Of a stretch of DNA of 64,000 nt, positions 10,075-18,018 are shown in pieces. Source of the DNA: Flagellimonas meridianipacifica. GTDB lineage: Bacteria > Bacteroidota > Bacteroidia > Flavobacteriales > Flavobacteriaceae. Numbering within the stretch: position 1 is the first letter of the stretch; the number at the start of each line of letters is the position of its first letter. Made by a program: the position numbers and the translations under genes. The notes below the pieces were generated by a model. That model saw only the letters and a list, made by a program, of their open reading frames with translations. It was not told where the DNA came from and did not search any database. The stretch is taken from the NCBI RefSeq assembly GCF_003001695.1, contig NZ_PVYX01000001.1:62001-126000 (forward strand). Direction: 5' to 3'.

Positions 10075-11449
10075 GTTGTTCTTTCATTTTAATAAAATAT
10101 GCCTTTGCCGCTTGATTCACCTTAGGTGCCAACAATAAGACAGCTATCATGTTCGGAATGACCATCAGGGCATAGGAAAGGTCAATTAGGTTTTTAACTA
10201 CTTCCAATGAAGCAATAGCAGCGAACACTATCATAATCACGAAATAGACATTATATAACTTCCCAATTTTGGCATTGGTCAAAAAGGAGAGACTCTTCAC
10301 CCCATAATAAGAGTACGTAAAAAGCGTGGAAAGGGCAAAAGCAGAAACAATAATCATCAACAAGTCATCGCCAAAATTTCCCAAAGTATATCTAAAGGCC
10401 TGCAAGGTCATCACAATACCGCTAGTATCCTCTAAATAGGCGCCACTTAAAATAATGACCACCGCGGTGAAGGTACATACCAGAATAGTATCAATAAAAG
10501 GGCCCAGCATAGCTACCAGTCCTTCCCGTATGGGTTCATCATTTTTGGATTGCCCATGGTACATGGGGGCACTTCCCAATCCCGCTTCGTTGGAAAACAT
10601 AGCCCGACGTACCCCAATAATTACCAAGCCCCAAAAACCTCCGGTGACCACTGTTTTGAAGTTCCATGCTTCAGAAAGTATCAGTTTTAAGGCAGGTAAG
10701 ACCTGTGAGGCATTCAAAACCATCACGATTACTACTGCAATCAAGTACACCATGACCATAAAGGGCACAATAGCTGTTGCCACTTTGGCAATGTTCTTTA
10801 ACCCTCCAAAAATCACAAAGGAAGAAATTATCGCCAGTACAATTCCTATGGTCAATTTCCAGTTGAACAAAGGGTCGGTTTCCGTACCTCCCAAAGCCAT
10901 CAAGCTCTCTTCAGGAACAACCACACTCATAAAGGTTTCGGTAAACTGATTGGCCGTAAAAACACCAAGAAAACCAAAGAGTCCCGCAATGCTAAAAAAG
11001 ATGGCCAAGGGTTTGGCTTTTTTTCCCAGTCCTTGGGTTATGTAAAACATAGGACCTCCCTGCATTTTTCCATCTGAATCTTCTCCTCGGTACATTATGG
11101 ACAGACTGCATGAATAGAATTTGATGCACATCCCGATCAATGCCGTCATCCAAATCCAAAAAACCACTCCAGGACCTCCATCATGAATGGCTATGGCCAC
11201 TCCTGAGATATTTCCCAAGCCCACGGTGGCAGCAACAGCAGCGGATAATGCCTGAAGGGAACTAACATCTCCCTTTGCTTTTTTATCATCATATTTCCCA
11301 GCCGTAATGGCAATAGCATGGCCAAAATAGCGATACGGAAGAAATTTTGAAGACCCTACTAAAAAAAGACCTCCACCAATCAATAAGATAAACATGGGCC
11401 ATTCGGTTGCGGATATGGCGTTTACCAAAAAATCATTGAGTTGCTCCAT
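10067..11449 (-). CDS. Sodium:alanine/glycine symporter family (AGCS) permease
   Basis: 460 residues, polytopic inner-membrane protein with about 10-11 hydrophobic segments. The family signature region GLGNISGVAIAIHDGGPGVVFW (about 78-99) and the later RRAMFSNEAGLGSAPM block are both clear. AGCS permeases import alanine or glycine with Na+. The gene lies directly upstream of era with an 8-bp overlap, an unusual partner but one that looks like stable core arrangement here. No decay is visible. Exact amino-acid preference is not readable from sequence. Confidence 0.92.
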   Translation of the reverse strand: MEQLNDFLVNAISATEWPMFILLIGGGLFLVGSSKFLPYRYFGHAIAITAGKYDDKKAKGDVSSLQALSAAVAATVGLGNISGVAIAIHDGGPGVVFWIWMTALIGMCIKFYSCSLSIMYRGEDSDGKMQGGPMFYITQGLGKKAKPLAIFFSIAGLFGFLGVFTANQFTETFMSVVVPEESLMALGGTETDPLFNWKLTIGIVLAIISSFVIFGGLKNIAKVATAIVPFMVMVYLIAVVIVMVLNASQVLPALKLILSEAWNFKTVVTGGFWGLVIIGVRRAMFSNEAGLGSAPMYHGQSKNDEPIREGLVAMLGPFIDTILVCTFTAVVIILSGAYLEDTSGIVMTLQAFRYTLGNFGDDLLMIIVSAFALSTLFTYSYYGVKSLSFLTNAKIGKLYNVYFVIMIVFAAIASLEVVKNLIDLSYALMVIPNMIAVLLLAPKVNQAAKAYFIKMKEQRA

Positions 11450-11498
11450 GGTCCGAAGATATACAATTCAAATCAAGACTTGCAACCTCTTAATGAAT

Positions 11499-11572
11499 AT
11501 CAAAAAAGATGCCTCGACTTCGCTCGGCATTAGTTCGATCTTTTGATTTGAATTCGCTTAGCTTTTCAAATC
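11499..11572. repeat. Hairpin-rich intergenic segment upstream of tRNA
   Basis: Contains the imperfect stem ATCAAAAAAGAT (11499-11510) / ATCTTTTGAT (11538-11547) around the core GCCTCGACTTCGCTCGGC, and a second stem GATTTGAA (11545-11552) / TTCAAATC (11565-11572). The CTCGACTTCGCTCG core resembles short palindromic repeats I associate with Bacteroidota intergenic regions. Function unknown. Confidence 0.4.
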
Positions 11573-11585
11573 AGGGTCTCACTAA

Positions 11586-11618
11586 TTTGGAAATATGTTT
11601 AAAAGAGTTGTATATTTG
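11586..11618 (+). promoter_or_regulatory. Promoter of the initiator tRNA
   Basis: TTTG at 11586-11589 and TATATTTG at 11611-11618 are separated by 21 bases, an excellent match to the Bacteroidota -33/-7 consensus TTTG-N19-21-TAnnTTTG. The expected start lies just before the tRNA at 11630. Confidence 0.7.
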
Positions 11619-11629
11619 CCGTCCGATAT

Positions 11630-11702
<73 letters not shown>

Positions 11703-11708
11703 CTTCAT

Positions 11709-11759
11709 AATCCATTGAAAACCAGATTTTTAAATCTAAATTCAATGGATTATTTTTTT
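11709..11759 (+). terminator. Terminator after tRNA-fMet
   Basis: Outer arms AATCCATTGAA (11709-11719) and TTCAATGGATT (11741-11751) enclose a smaller inner stem AGATTT/AAATCT, followed by a run of seven T. A TTG-initiated extension of the integrase frame would begin inside this hairpin, which argues for the later integrase start at 11796. Confidence 0.85.
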
Positions 11760-11795
11760 GGTATCTTGCAAAGCGTACACGCGACCGCACAAAAA

Positions 11796-13007
11796 ATGGG
11801 CATCAGCAAGAAATATACCGAGCCTAAACTCTACCACGGGGGGAAGTCCTTCGACCTCTCAAAACGCTGGTACATCTACTACTCCTACCAGCACCCCGAG
11901 CTTAAGGACCGGCACGGAAACCCACGTATGGTCCGACAGCCGAACATCACCATGAAGTTCAACCGCAGGTACAAGGACAAAAAGGAACGCCTAATGCATT
12001 TCGAACTCGTCCGGGAGGCGCTCCACGATGCCCTTAAAAATGGCTATTCCCCATATAGCTCCAACTTCAGGGCCGAGAACAAATACTCCGTGGAGGCGGC
12101 ACTGGATTTTGCCTATGGGCTCAAGAAAACCTCCCTGAGCAACTCCTCCGATAGGGACTACCGCAGTCGGCTGGGCCAGTTTAAAAGGTACCTGGAAAAA
12201 AGGGCCTATCTGCAACGGAACATACTGGAACTGGACAAGAAACTGGTGAACGCTTACCTCAATGGGATACTCAAGGCCAGCAGTGCTAGGAACCGTAACA
12301 ATACCAGGGTGGTCCTCAGTGCCCTGTTCGCAGAGCTGGAAGCCAACGATATTATCCCAAGGAACTTTGTGGCCAGTATCAAGGTCCTAAAATCGAACCC
12401 AAAGCGCAACAAGACGTATTCCCTTGAGGTCGTCGACGGTATGTTCAACTTCATGGAAGAGCACGACCCGATCCTTTTGCTCTTTATCAAGTTCATATCC
12501 TATAATTTCCTGCGCCCGATAGAAGTTTGCCGTCTCAGGTTAGGGGACATCAACATCAAGCAAAAGCTACTCCATGTAAGGGCAAAGAACAAATTGGTCA
12601 AGACCAAGATTATCCCAAATATCGTCATCAACGAAATCCACGAACTGGATTTTTCCAGTTCCGATCATTTTTTGTTCACCCCCAAGGGCACCGGACCGTG
12701 GGAATCATCGGAAGAAAGCAGAAGGGATTATTTCACCAAAAGGTTCAAGGACCTGAAGGCCAAGTACAATAAATTTTTGAAAGCACATGGAAAATCGTTC
12801 CAGCTGGGCACGGACTATACCCTGTATTCCTTTAGGCATACTTTTATCACAAAACTTTACCGACAGCTGCGCAAAGAATATTCCCAGACAGAAACCAGTG
12901 ACAAATTAATGTTGATTACTGGCCATTCCACGCTCAAGGCCCTCATCGCCTATCTCAGGGATATCGATGCGGAGCTCCCGGAGGATTATAGCGGGTACCT
13001 TTCTTAA
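11796..13007 (+). CDS. Tyrosine recombinase / phage-type integrase
   Basis: 403 residues from the ATG at 11796 (MGISKKYTEP). The N-terminal part is an arm-binding-like domain, then a SAM-like core-binding domain, then the catalytic domain. Visible catalytic residues: Arg in NFLRPIEVCRLR, the HxxR block SFRHTFITKL, the second His in LITGHSTLK, and the nucleophile Tyr in LIAYLRDID. It lies next to tRNA-fMet on the same strand, the usual position for an integrase of a tRNA-targeting island. One sampled 60-base line (12001-12060) has 32 G+C, above the flanks, consistent with foreign origin. It looks intact. The long N-terminal region argues against an integron IntI. Confidence 0.93.
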   Translation: MGISKKYTEPKLYHGGKSFDLSKRWYIYYSYQHPELKDRHGNPRMVRQPNITMKFNRRYKDKKERLMHFELVREALHDALKNGYSPYSSNFRAENKYSVEAALDFAYGLKKTSLSNSSDRDYRSRLGQFKRYLEKRAYLQRNILELDKKLVNAYLNGILKASSARNRNNTRVVLSALFAELEANDIIPRNFVASIKVLKSNPKRNKTYSLEVVDGMFNFMEEHDPILLLFIKFISYNFLRPIEVCRLRLGDINIKQKLLHVRAKNKLVKTKIIPNIVINEIHELDFSSSDHFLFTPKGTGPWESSEESRRDYFTKRFKDLKAKYNKFLKAHGKSFQLGTDYTLYSFRHTFITKLYRQLRKEYSQTETSDKLMLITGHSTLKALIAYLRDIDAELPEDYSGYLS

Positions 13008-13254
13008 AACAAAATTCATTGGAAATACTAGAAATGTACCTATTGATTGGGTATGGCATATGAATTCAGACTTATTTTGGATTGACTCTTTTAAACCGCA
13101 GATTTGTTTCTTTTTCATTGTACCAGACTTGCAGAAGTCAAGTACTTAGACACCACGACATACGCTGTTTAGTTTAAATCACAGATTACCTTTTTTTCAA
13201 CCACCCATCTACAGTAATAAATGGCCCTTGAAAGGCCGAATAACGATATCGGCC

Positions 13255-13745
13255 ATGAAATTTGGATTTGCAATGATATCCACAAAGAAGCAAATCTGGT
13301 AACCCACATGGATTTCTAAACAAAAGTAGATGTGAAGAGATCCACTCGTACGTTACCAGTGTCTCAAGGGACAATTAAAAAGGCCTTAACGAACTGATTA
13401 AATATATGGGTCAAGGAGACACCGTTATTGCTTCCAAAAATGATAGAGTTTTCCGTTCCTTGAAAAAAAAAAAAAAATCGAACTCATAGATAAGTTTAAT
13501 GGTGGCCGGTCTTTACTTCAAAAGTTTGGGCGAACAAGAATTTGGTACAGAGTCTGCAAATGGAAGATTTCCTTTCGTAGTTTTTTGCAGCAATTGTCGA
13601 GTATGAATGCGACCTAATCAGTGAACGCACAATAATAGGGCTTGAAAATAAAAGGGCGGGAAGCAAACTATTATGTAAAAAAAGGAACCCAATCATAAAT
13701 ATCATTACGCAAGTCGTTTTCTTCAGGGTGGAAAAAGTCCTTTAA
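13255..13745 (+). pseudogene. Decayed serine recombinase (resolvase/invertase)
   Basis: Three frames together reconstruct a resolvase N-terminal domain. From ATG 13255, MKFGFAMISTKKQ resembles MKxGYARVSTxxQ, then TAA at codon 16. Another frame gives RCEEIH..VTSVSRDN, TAA (13376-13378), then GLNELIKYMGQGDTVIASK and NDRVFRSLK, equal to the family's GDxLVVxKLDRLxRS. A further frame gives GLYFKSLGEQEFGTESANGRF, and a last shift gives FFAAIVEYECDLISERTIIG, equal to FxAxAEFERxLIxERT. A 15-A run at 13463-13477 sits in the middle, but two stops and at least two shifts exclude a single sequencing slip. The DNA-binding tail is lost. It marks old mobile DNA behind the integrase. Confidence 0.8.
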
Positions 13746-13790
13746 TTTTTGGTTTCTGGGGACAGTGGAAATTTTGCCGATAGCAAAAAG

Positions 13791-13833
13791 ACAGAGGTGG
13801 TTTAAAAGAATTTAACTTTTAAACCACCTCTGT
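13791..13833 (-). terminator. Long perfect hairpin, likely terminator of the 13906 gene
   Basis: Arms of 18 bp (13791-13808 and 13816-13833, ACAGAGGTGGTTTAAAAG and its exact complement) with a 7-base loop AATTTAA. On the - strand the stem is followed by CTTTTTGC. It sits 73 bases past the stop of the lipoprotein gene transcribed towards it. Confidence 0.6.
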
Positions 13834-13905
13834 TCAACCCATTGATCGAAATACCAATCAAATGCTTAACCCTTGCGGGTTTGAACCAGCATAATGGCAA
13901 TCTCA

Positions 13906-14406
13906 CTATTCTTTTGGTTCAGTTTTATTGAACATATATCGGGCAATCTTCCATGCTCCACCTATTTTTTCAAACACAAAAAGTTCTCTATTGGTTTCGG
14001 GCACCTCAACTGCTTTTGCATGGATTTTAACGGTTCCCCTTGAACTGGTGACAGCAAAGGCCATGTTTCCCTCCACCTGGATTTCTTCAATGAAGAATTC
14101 AATATTTAGTTGGATTTGCGAGAAGACGAATTCGTAGGATTTCAAAATGCCTTCCGAACCTATTCCCGAAGGCGCCTCCGTGGGCATAAAAACACCGTCC
14201 TTTGTGTAGAGCGATTGGGCCAAATTGGCATCCGAAGTGTTCAATGACTTCTCATATTTGCTCAATAAATTTTCAATCTTTTGCTTTTCCTCTTTTTGCA
14301 TGATTTCAGTTTTTTGTTTAGACAATTGATTTGATTCTTGATTTTGTTTTTGACCACACGACATTAGTATAACTAAGGTCAAAGCGGGTACTACTAAACG
14401 TTTCAT
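13906..14406 (-). CDS. NTF2-like (SgcJ/DUF4440-type) lipoprotein
   Basis: 166 residues from the ATG at 14406; eight upstream codons in frame are unlikely because they precede the signal. The lipoprotein signal MKRLVVPALTLVILMSC places the acylated Cys at residue 17. After a Gln/Lys/Glu-rich linker comes a compact alpha+beta domain with the NTF2/SnoaL pattern (LLSKYEKSLNTSDANLAQSLY, then KDGVFMPTEAP, then GAWKIARYMFN). Such proteins are small, often without a known ligand. It lies 85 bases downstream of the Crp-type regulator and may be cotranscribed with it. Intact. Confidence 0.85.
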   Translation of the reverse strand: MKRLVVPALTLVILMSCGQKQNQESNQLSKQKTEIMQKEEKQKIENLLSKYEKSLNTSDANLAQSLYTKDGVFMPTEAPSGIGSEGILKSYEFVFSQIQLNIEFFIEEIQVEGNMAFAVTSSRGTVKIHAKAVEVPETNRELFVFEKIGGAWKIARYMFNKTEPKE

Positions 14407-14491
14407 GATTTTCAATTTTGTTCTAAACAAAGTTCAGGAAACCACATTGAGCTTGCCTATAAGGCAGTTTAAGAAATAACCTTAAGGTATT

Positions 14492-15073
14492 TTAAGATTT
14501 TGCGAGTTTCTTTCGAATGGTACTTAGGAATTCAGGTGTCATACCAAGGTAAGAGGCAATCTGTACATTAGAAATTCGATGGAAAAAATACGGGTATCGT
14601 TCTACAAAATCAAGATATCGTTCTTCTGCAGTAGAACTAATATTGTGTAGAATTCTTCTTTGGGCGCTCACAAGAGCATTCTCTGTCAATACCCTGAAAA
14701 TTCGGTTGAATTTTGGGAATTCAACAAAAAGTCTAAGTTGCTCTTCTTTGGCTATTTGCAGAATTGTTGAATGCTCCAATGCCTCAATATAAAGTCGGGA
14801 TGGCTCTTCACTATGAAAGCTTCCAATGTCACCGATCCACCAATTTTCTATGGCAAACTGAAGATTGTGTTCCTTTCCATTTTCGTCAACCATAAACATT
14901 CGGAAACAGCCTTCAATTACGAAGGTATTAACCGCGCTTACGCCTCCTTCTTGAAGGATAAATTGTCTTCTCTTAACTTTTCTTAATTTGAAAAACCTAT
15001 CAACGGCGGCCATTTCTTCTTCATCCAACGGAAGAAGTTTGTGGAAGTACTCTATAAGTAGTTTTGTATTCAT
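14492..15073 (-). CDS. Crp/Fnr family transcriptional regulator
   Basis: 193 residues from the ATG at 15073. It has an N-terminal cyclic-nucleotide-binding-like beta roll (about 20-115; QEGGVSAVNTFVIEGCFRMF) and a C-terminal helix-turn-helix (ISNVQIASYLGMTPEFLSTIRKKL). The phosphate-binding cassette Arg of true CRP is not evident, so cAMP is not an implied ligand. This compact Crp type, ending right after the recognition helix, is very common in Bacteroidota beside small metabolic genes. Possibly regulates itself and the lipoprotein gene at 13906. Confidence 0.9.
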   Translation of the reverse strand: MNTKLLIEYFHKLLPLDEEEMAAVDRFFKLRKVKRRQFILQEGGVSAVNTFVIEGCFRMFMVDENGKEHNLQFAIENWWIGDIGSFHSEEPSRLYIEALEHSTILQIAKEEQLRLFVEFPKFNRIFRVLTENALVSAQRRILHNISSTAEERYLDFVERYPYFFHRISNVQIASYLGMTPEFLSTIRKKLAKS

Positions 15074-15416
15074 TGCAATTCGCTTCAACAAGTATTTATG
15101 ACTGATAATCAAATATCTTGCCGGAGAATAAAATTAACCAATTAATCAACTTGATTTATCGTAAGTGGAAGTGCCTCAAAGAGGTAATTGAAGGTAACCC
15201 TCTTTGAAAATACATAAATTTCCAGAAATTGTTCCATTTACAGCCCTGGAACATTGCCGTCAACGATGCCTAAATGTGGCGCTGTGGTCTCCGGGCTTAT
15301 TTAATTGATATAAGCGGGACGTAGTACAAATTTTTTGGTAGAGTGCTAAACAAGACAATGTGCATATCGAATTTTGTACATCGTCCATGATTATGACTAG
15401 GTTCCTAACGCTTGAT
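15074..15416. other. Gene-free stretch
   Basis: About 340 bases between the Crp gene start and the amber-split membrane-protein remnant. I see no long frame, RNA gene or clear repeat. It probably contains the Crp promoter and degraded sequence. Confidence 0.5.
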
Positions 15417-15803
15417 TTAAGCCACTGAATAGAATATGTCCACTCCAAAAGTTAATGGAAAAGGAGATATTATTTTAATTAGTACAGGGGCGGGTATGTT
15501 AGCGCACATTGCTTCATATGCATGATGAAGTCTTTGTGGCACGAATAATAAAACCAAAGAGGTTACCATCATGAACCAACCGATATAGCTGGATATTTCT
15601 GGAAATTTTGAATATTTTGAATAAATGACGAGTCCCGCGGCAGATATCATACAAATCGTAATCTCAGAGTAATTTATCAAGTTAGTACTACCAGCCTTCC
15701 GCAAATTCTATCTTGCCTCTGTTGGTTTTAGGAGTATTAATAACCAAACTCCAATAAGGAAAATGCCGAAGAGGATTATGATATACTTGGCAATAATTGT
15801 CAT
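15417..15803 (-). pseudogene. Small membrane protein interrupted by one amber codon
   Basis: From ATG 15803 the frame reads MTIIAKYIIILFGIFLIGVW..LKPTEAR, then TAG (15705-15707), then in the same frame NLRKAGSTNLINYSEITICMI and on to FYSVA. The two halves form one continuous 4-helix membrane protein of 128 codons, similar to small flavobacterial membrane proteins that carry a 'KPKKARETLRKAGST'-like stretch where the stop now sits; a GAG-to-TAG change would explain it. No other lesion is seen, so loss is recent or the 3' half is translated separately from an internal start. Confidence 0.65.
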
Positions 15804-16068
15804 AATTTCCACAGTCTCTTGGGGGTCTAATTTTAATAATCCACAAAGCGCATCGATGGCGATGGGCAAAAGGGGTGCCCGTCGCACATACTTTTGCGTG
15901 CCCGAAGGGATATTGCCATGGACGGCCTTGACTATGATTTCGTTGCTGCAATTTCCGAAGCAACTTTCAAACCGAAATCGAGCCATAAGAAAAGTAATAA
16001 TAGTTCTTTCTCTTTACCAACAGATCAGCTATCAATTATGGCCCTTTTTAGCAGTCGTGCTTTTCTAA

Positions 16069-17304
16069 TTATTTTTTCCGTAATCGTTCCAAGAGAATTT
16101 CAGCCTCGATATTTGTACCGTCAATTTCTATGGCTCTTTCCAAATATCCAATAGCTTTGTCCCGCTCTTTTTCATAGAAATAGCTCCTGCCAAGCAAAAA
16201 ATTTAAGTAAGAGGATTCGATTTTTCTAGAGATAAGTCGATTTCCCAACTCAATTACCTCTAATTCCCTTCCTAGATTACTCAACATTCCCATAGCACTT
16301 TCCCAATCCGTAACGCTAAAGTTTCCTGGTTTTATAATTGATTCCATTTCAGGACTTTCTCTTAAAAAGTAAAAAGCAGGTAGATAAACCGACCATTTTG
16401 GGTTTTCTGCAAGTCCTTTCTTTATCCAGTTAATTGCGGGACCTTCCCTTCCCAGAGCGATGTTCGCACGTGCAATTTTTGCATACATTCCAGTCCAACC
16501 GTCTAACATGGATTCTGCCTCTTTCAATTTTTGTGTTGCTCTTTTTTCATTTCCCTCTCGATTTGCAAAAAGTGCTTGGTTGAGACGAATTCTCCCATAG
16601 TGGTAGTCCATTAAGGTTTCCAGTTCTTTTATCGGTTTTTTTGAATTGTCAACACGGAGGTCAATCTGATTATACCATTCATTTTCTGCACCTTTCACTA
16701 CGATAGCAGCTGACTGCTTTCCCGAGATTTGTCCGCCAGCTTCTTGCCCTGCAATCAAGCTTTTCAAAAGTCGTTGCGCCAAGGTCCCCGTAGAAGTTTC
16801 GAAGGTTTCTGACATTTTATAAAGTACATTTTCGTCGAGTTGATTGCCGATGGCAACGTAATTTTCACCTAAAATTTCTGAGGTATGGCCATTCCAATAT
16901 TTCAAGGAACTACCTGTGAAAGCAAAAACATTTCCATTTGCGTCTATTCCTGATATTTGCCGATAATTCGCCTGATTGTCTTTATCCCTAATCTCAAGGA
17001 TTGCCTGTTCCACAGTTTTACCTTCCTTAAGTTTTTCAATTCCCTCAATTCCATATTTAGGTTCAGTCTCCGCAATAACCGAAAATGCACCTACTTTAGG
17101 TTCTATGTAAATTGTGGAATTTCCAACATAAATGTTATTGGTAGCTACTGCAATTCCCCATTCTTGCGCGTTTTCGTCATAAGCCAGAATTGAGAAAGTG
17201 GAGTTGATATTCCTGTCAGTAATAAGACTAGGTAGATTTTGCCCAAAAGAGCATAGGGTAAAAGCTATTAGAAGCAATAGTAAAAAACTTCTTTGATTTT
17301 TCAT
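16069..17304 (-). CDS. DUF1028 (Ntn-hydrolase-like) protein with TPR tail
   Basis: 411 residues with a cleavable signal peptide (about 1-21, ending SFGQ). Residues about 35-240 match DUF1028: NSTFSILAYDENAQEWGIAVAT near the mature N-terminus, GIDANGNVFAFTGS and YVAIGNQL further on. DUF1028 folds like an N-terminal-nucleophile hydrolase. The C-terminal third has tetratricopeptide-type helices (AKIARANIALGREGPAINWIKKGL; SSYLNFLLGRSYFYEKERDKAIGYLERAI). DUF1028 plus a C-terminal extension is known, usually with a peptidoglycan-binding domain; TPRs are the version here. Likely periplasmic; substrate unknown. Single gene on the - strand, intact, within the accessory region. Confidence 0.85.
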   Translation of the reverse strand: MKNQRSFLLLLLIAFTLCSFGQNLPSLITDRNINSTFSILAYDENAQEWGIAVATNNIYVGNSTIYIEPKVGAFSVIAETEPKYGIEGIEKLKEGKTVEQAILEIRDKDNQANYRQISGIDANGNVFAFTGSSLKYWNGHTSEILGENYVAIGNQLDENVLYKMSETFETSTGTLAQRLLKSLIAGQEAGGQISGKQSAAIVVKGAENEWYNQIDLRVDNSKKPIKELETLMDYHYGRIRLNQALFANREGNEKRATQKLKEAESMLDGWTGMYAKIARANIALGREGPAINWIKKGLAENPKWSVYLPAFYFLRESPEMESIIKPGNFSVTDWESAMGMLSNLGRELEVIELGNRLISRKIESSYLNFLLGRSYFYEKERDKAIGYLERAIEIDGTNIEAEILLERLRKK

Positions 17305-17556
17305 TTGAACGATTTTGGATTGATGAATGATTTTTGGCTAGCATTACTGTTAATAGGCTTATTTATGGTGTGTGAGGTGCTGCCTCACCGGGATTCATCA
17401 TTGCGCCTCATACGTTATAAGTACTGTCGATGGCCATACCTTTTGTCCCAAGACCCTCGTAAATTTAAGAAAAACCTTTATAGAGAATGAAGTGAGATGG
17501 CATGCTCTTTAGCACGTAATTTTATTTTGGCGTTTTATGGGAATTCATCCCCGAAG

Positions 17557-17772
17557 ATGAATCCAAACAACCATAAAAGAAGGAAAGCTATTTCGAAACG
17601 CATTAAAGAGCTACGTATAAATTCGGGGCATCGCAGTTATGAGACCTTTGCCACCGACAATGGCGTATCTCGTAAAACTATTGGCGCATAGAAAGGCGGT
17701 GATTTCAATATCACCACCTAAGTATTAAGCGAATCAATCTCTTTTGATTGAATTCTTTTCAAAAGATATATC
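17557..17772 (+). pseudogene. Decayed XRE-type regulator fragment
   Basis: From ATG 17557 the frame encodes RRKAISKRIKELRINSGHRS, then YETFATDNGVSRKTIGA, then TAG (17689-17691). This is the first two-thirds of a helix-turn-helix XRE domain. After the stop the same frame continues K-GGDFNITT, another stop, then VLSESISFD, which resembles the usual E-K-G-xxF-xxTLLKVLxAxxISLxEFF tail. At least three stops make it non-functional. It sits about 200 bases upstream of fic, where an antitoxin or regulator would be expected. Confidence 0.6.
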
Positions 17773-17860
17773 AGAAATAAGCATCGCTTTTGGCTCCATA
17801 ATCCACACCAAAAATGTCAGTTTATTGAAATTGGAAAGGCTTATCAGTTTAGCCTAACTC

Positions 17861-18018
17861 TTTTTCATAAACATGAAACACGTTTTCATGTTATTTTACC
17901 ATTTATAACTGTTTTTCATGAAAAGTAACCGACTTTCATGCTATATTTGTAATTATATTTCATGAAACATAATTATGAGTAATCAATTTTCACGAAAAAA
18001 AATCAATTTTCACGATAG
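17861..18018. promoter_or_regulatory. Cluster of TTTCATGAAA operator-like palindromes before and into fic
   Basis: Repeated boxes: ACATGAAA/TTTCATGT arms at 17871-17878 and 17884-17891 (5-base spacer); the perfect palindrome TTTTCATGAAAA at 17913-17924; half-site TTTCATG at 17934-17940; TTTCATGAAA at 17958-17967; near-copies TTTTCACGAAAA at 17987-17998 and TTTTCACGATAG at 18007-18018 inside the fic start. Centres of the last five are 20, 24, 30 and 20 bases apart. They straddle the putative fic promoter, so repression or autoregulation is likely. Confidence 0.6.
17942..17949 (+). promoter_or_regulatory. Putative fic -7 box (TATATTTG)
   Basis: TATATTTG fits TAnnTTTG exactly and lies 25 bases before the fic ATG, between two CATG palindromes. 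The -33 region coincides with the TTTTCATGAAAA box, with no clear TTTG. Confidence 0.5.

Noticed and set aside
11715-11795. An earlier TTG start for the integrase.
   Set aside because: It would start inside the tRNA terminator hairpin and adds no family sequence.
13463-13477. The resolvase could be intact apart from a slip in the 15-A tract.
   Set aside because: Two in-frame stops precede the tract (13300-13302 and 13376-13378) and another shift follows, so a single homopolymer error cannot restore it.
15688-15963. A 91-codon - strand frame overlapping the amber-split membrane protein.
   Set aside because: It is the shifted frame of that remnant; the family-like sequence is in the frame of 15417-15803.
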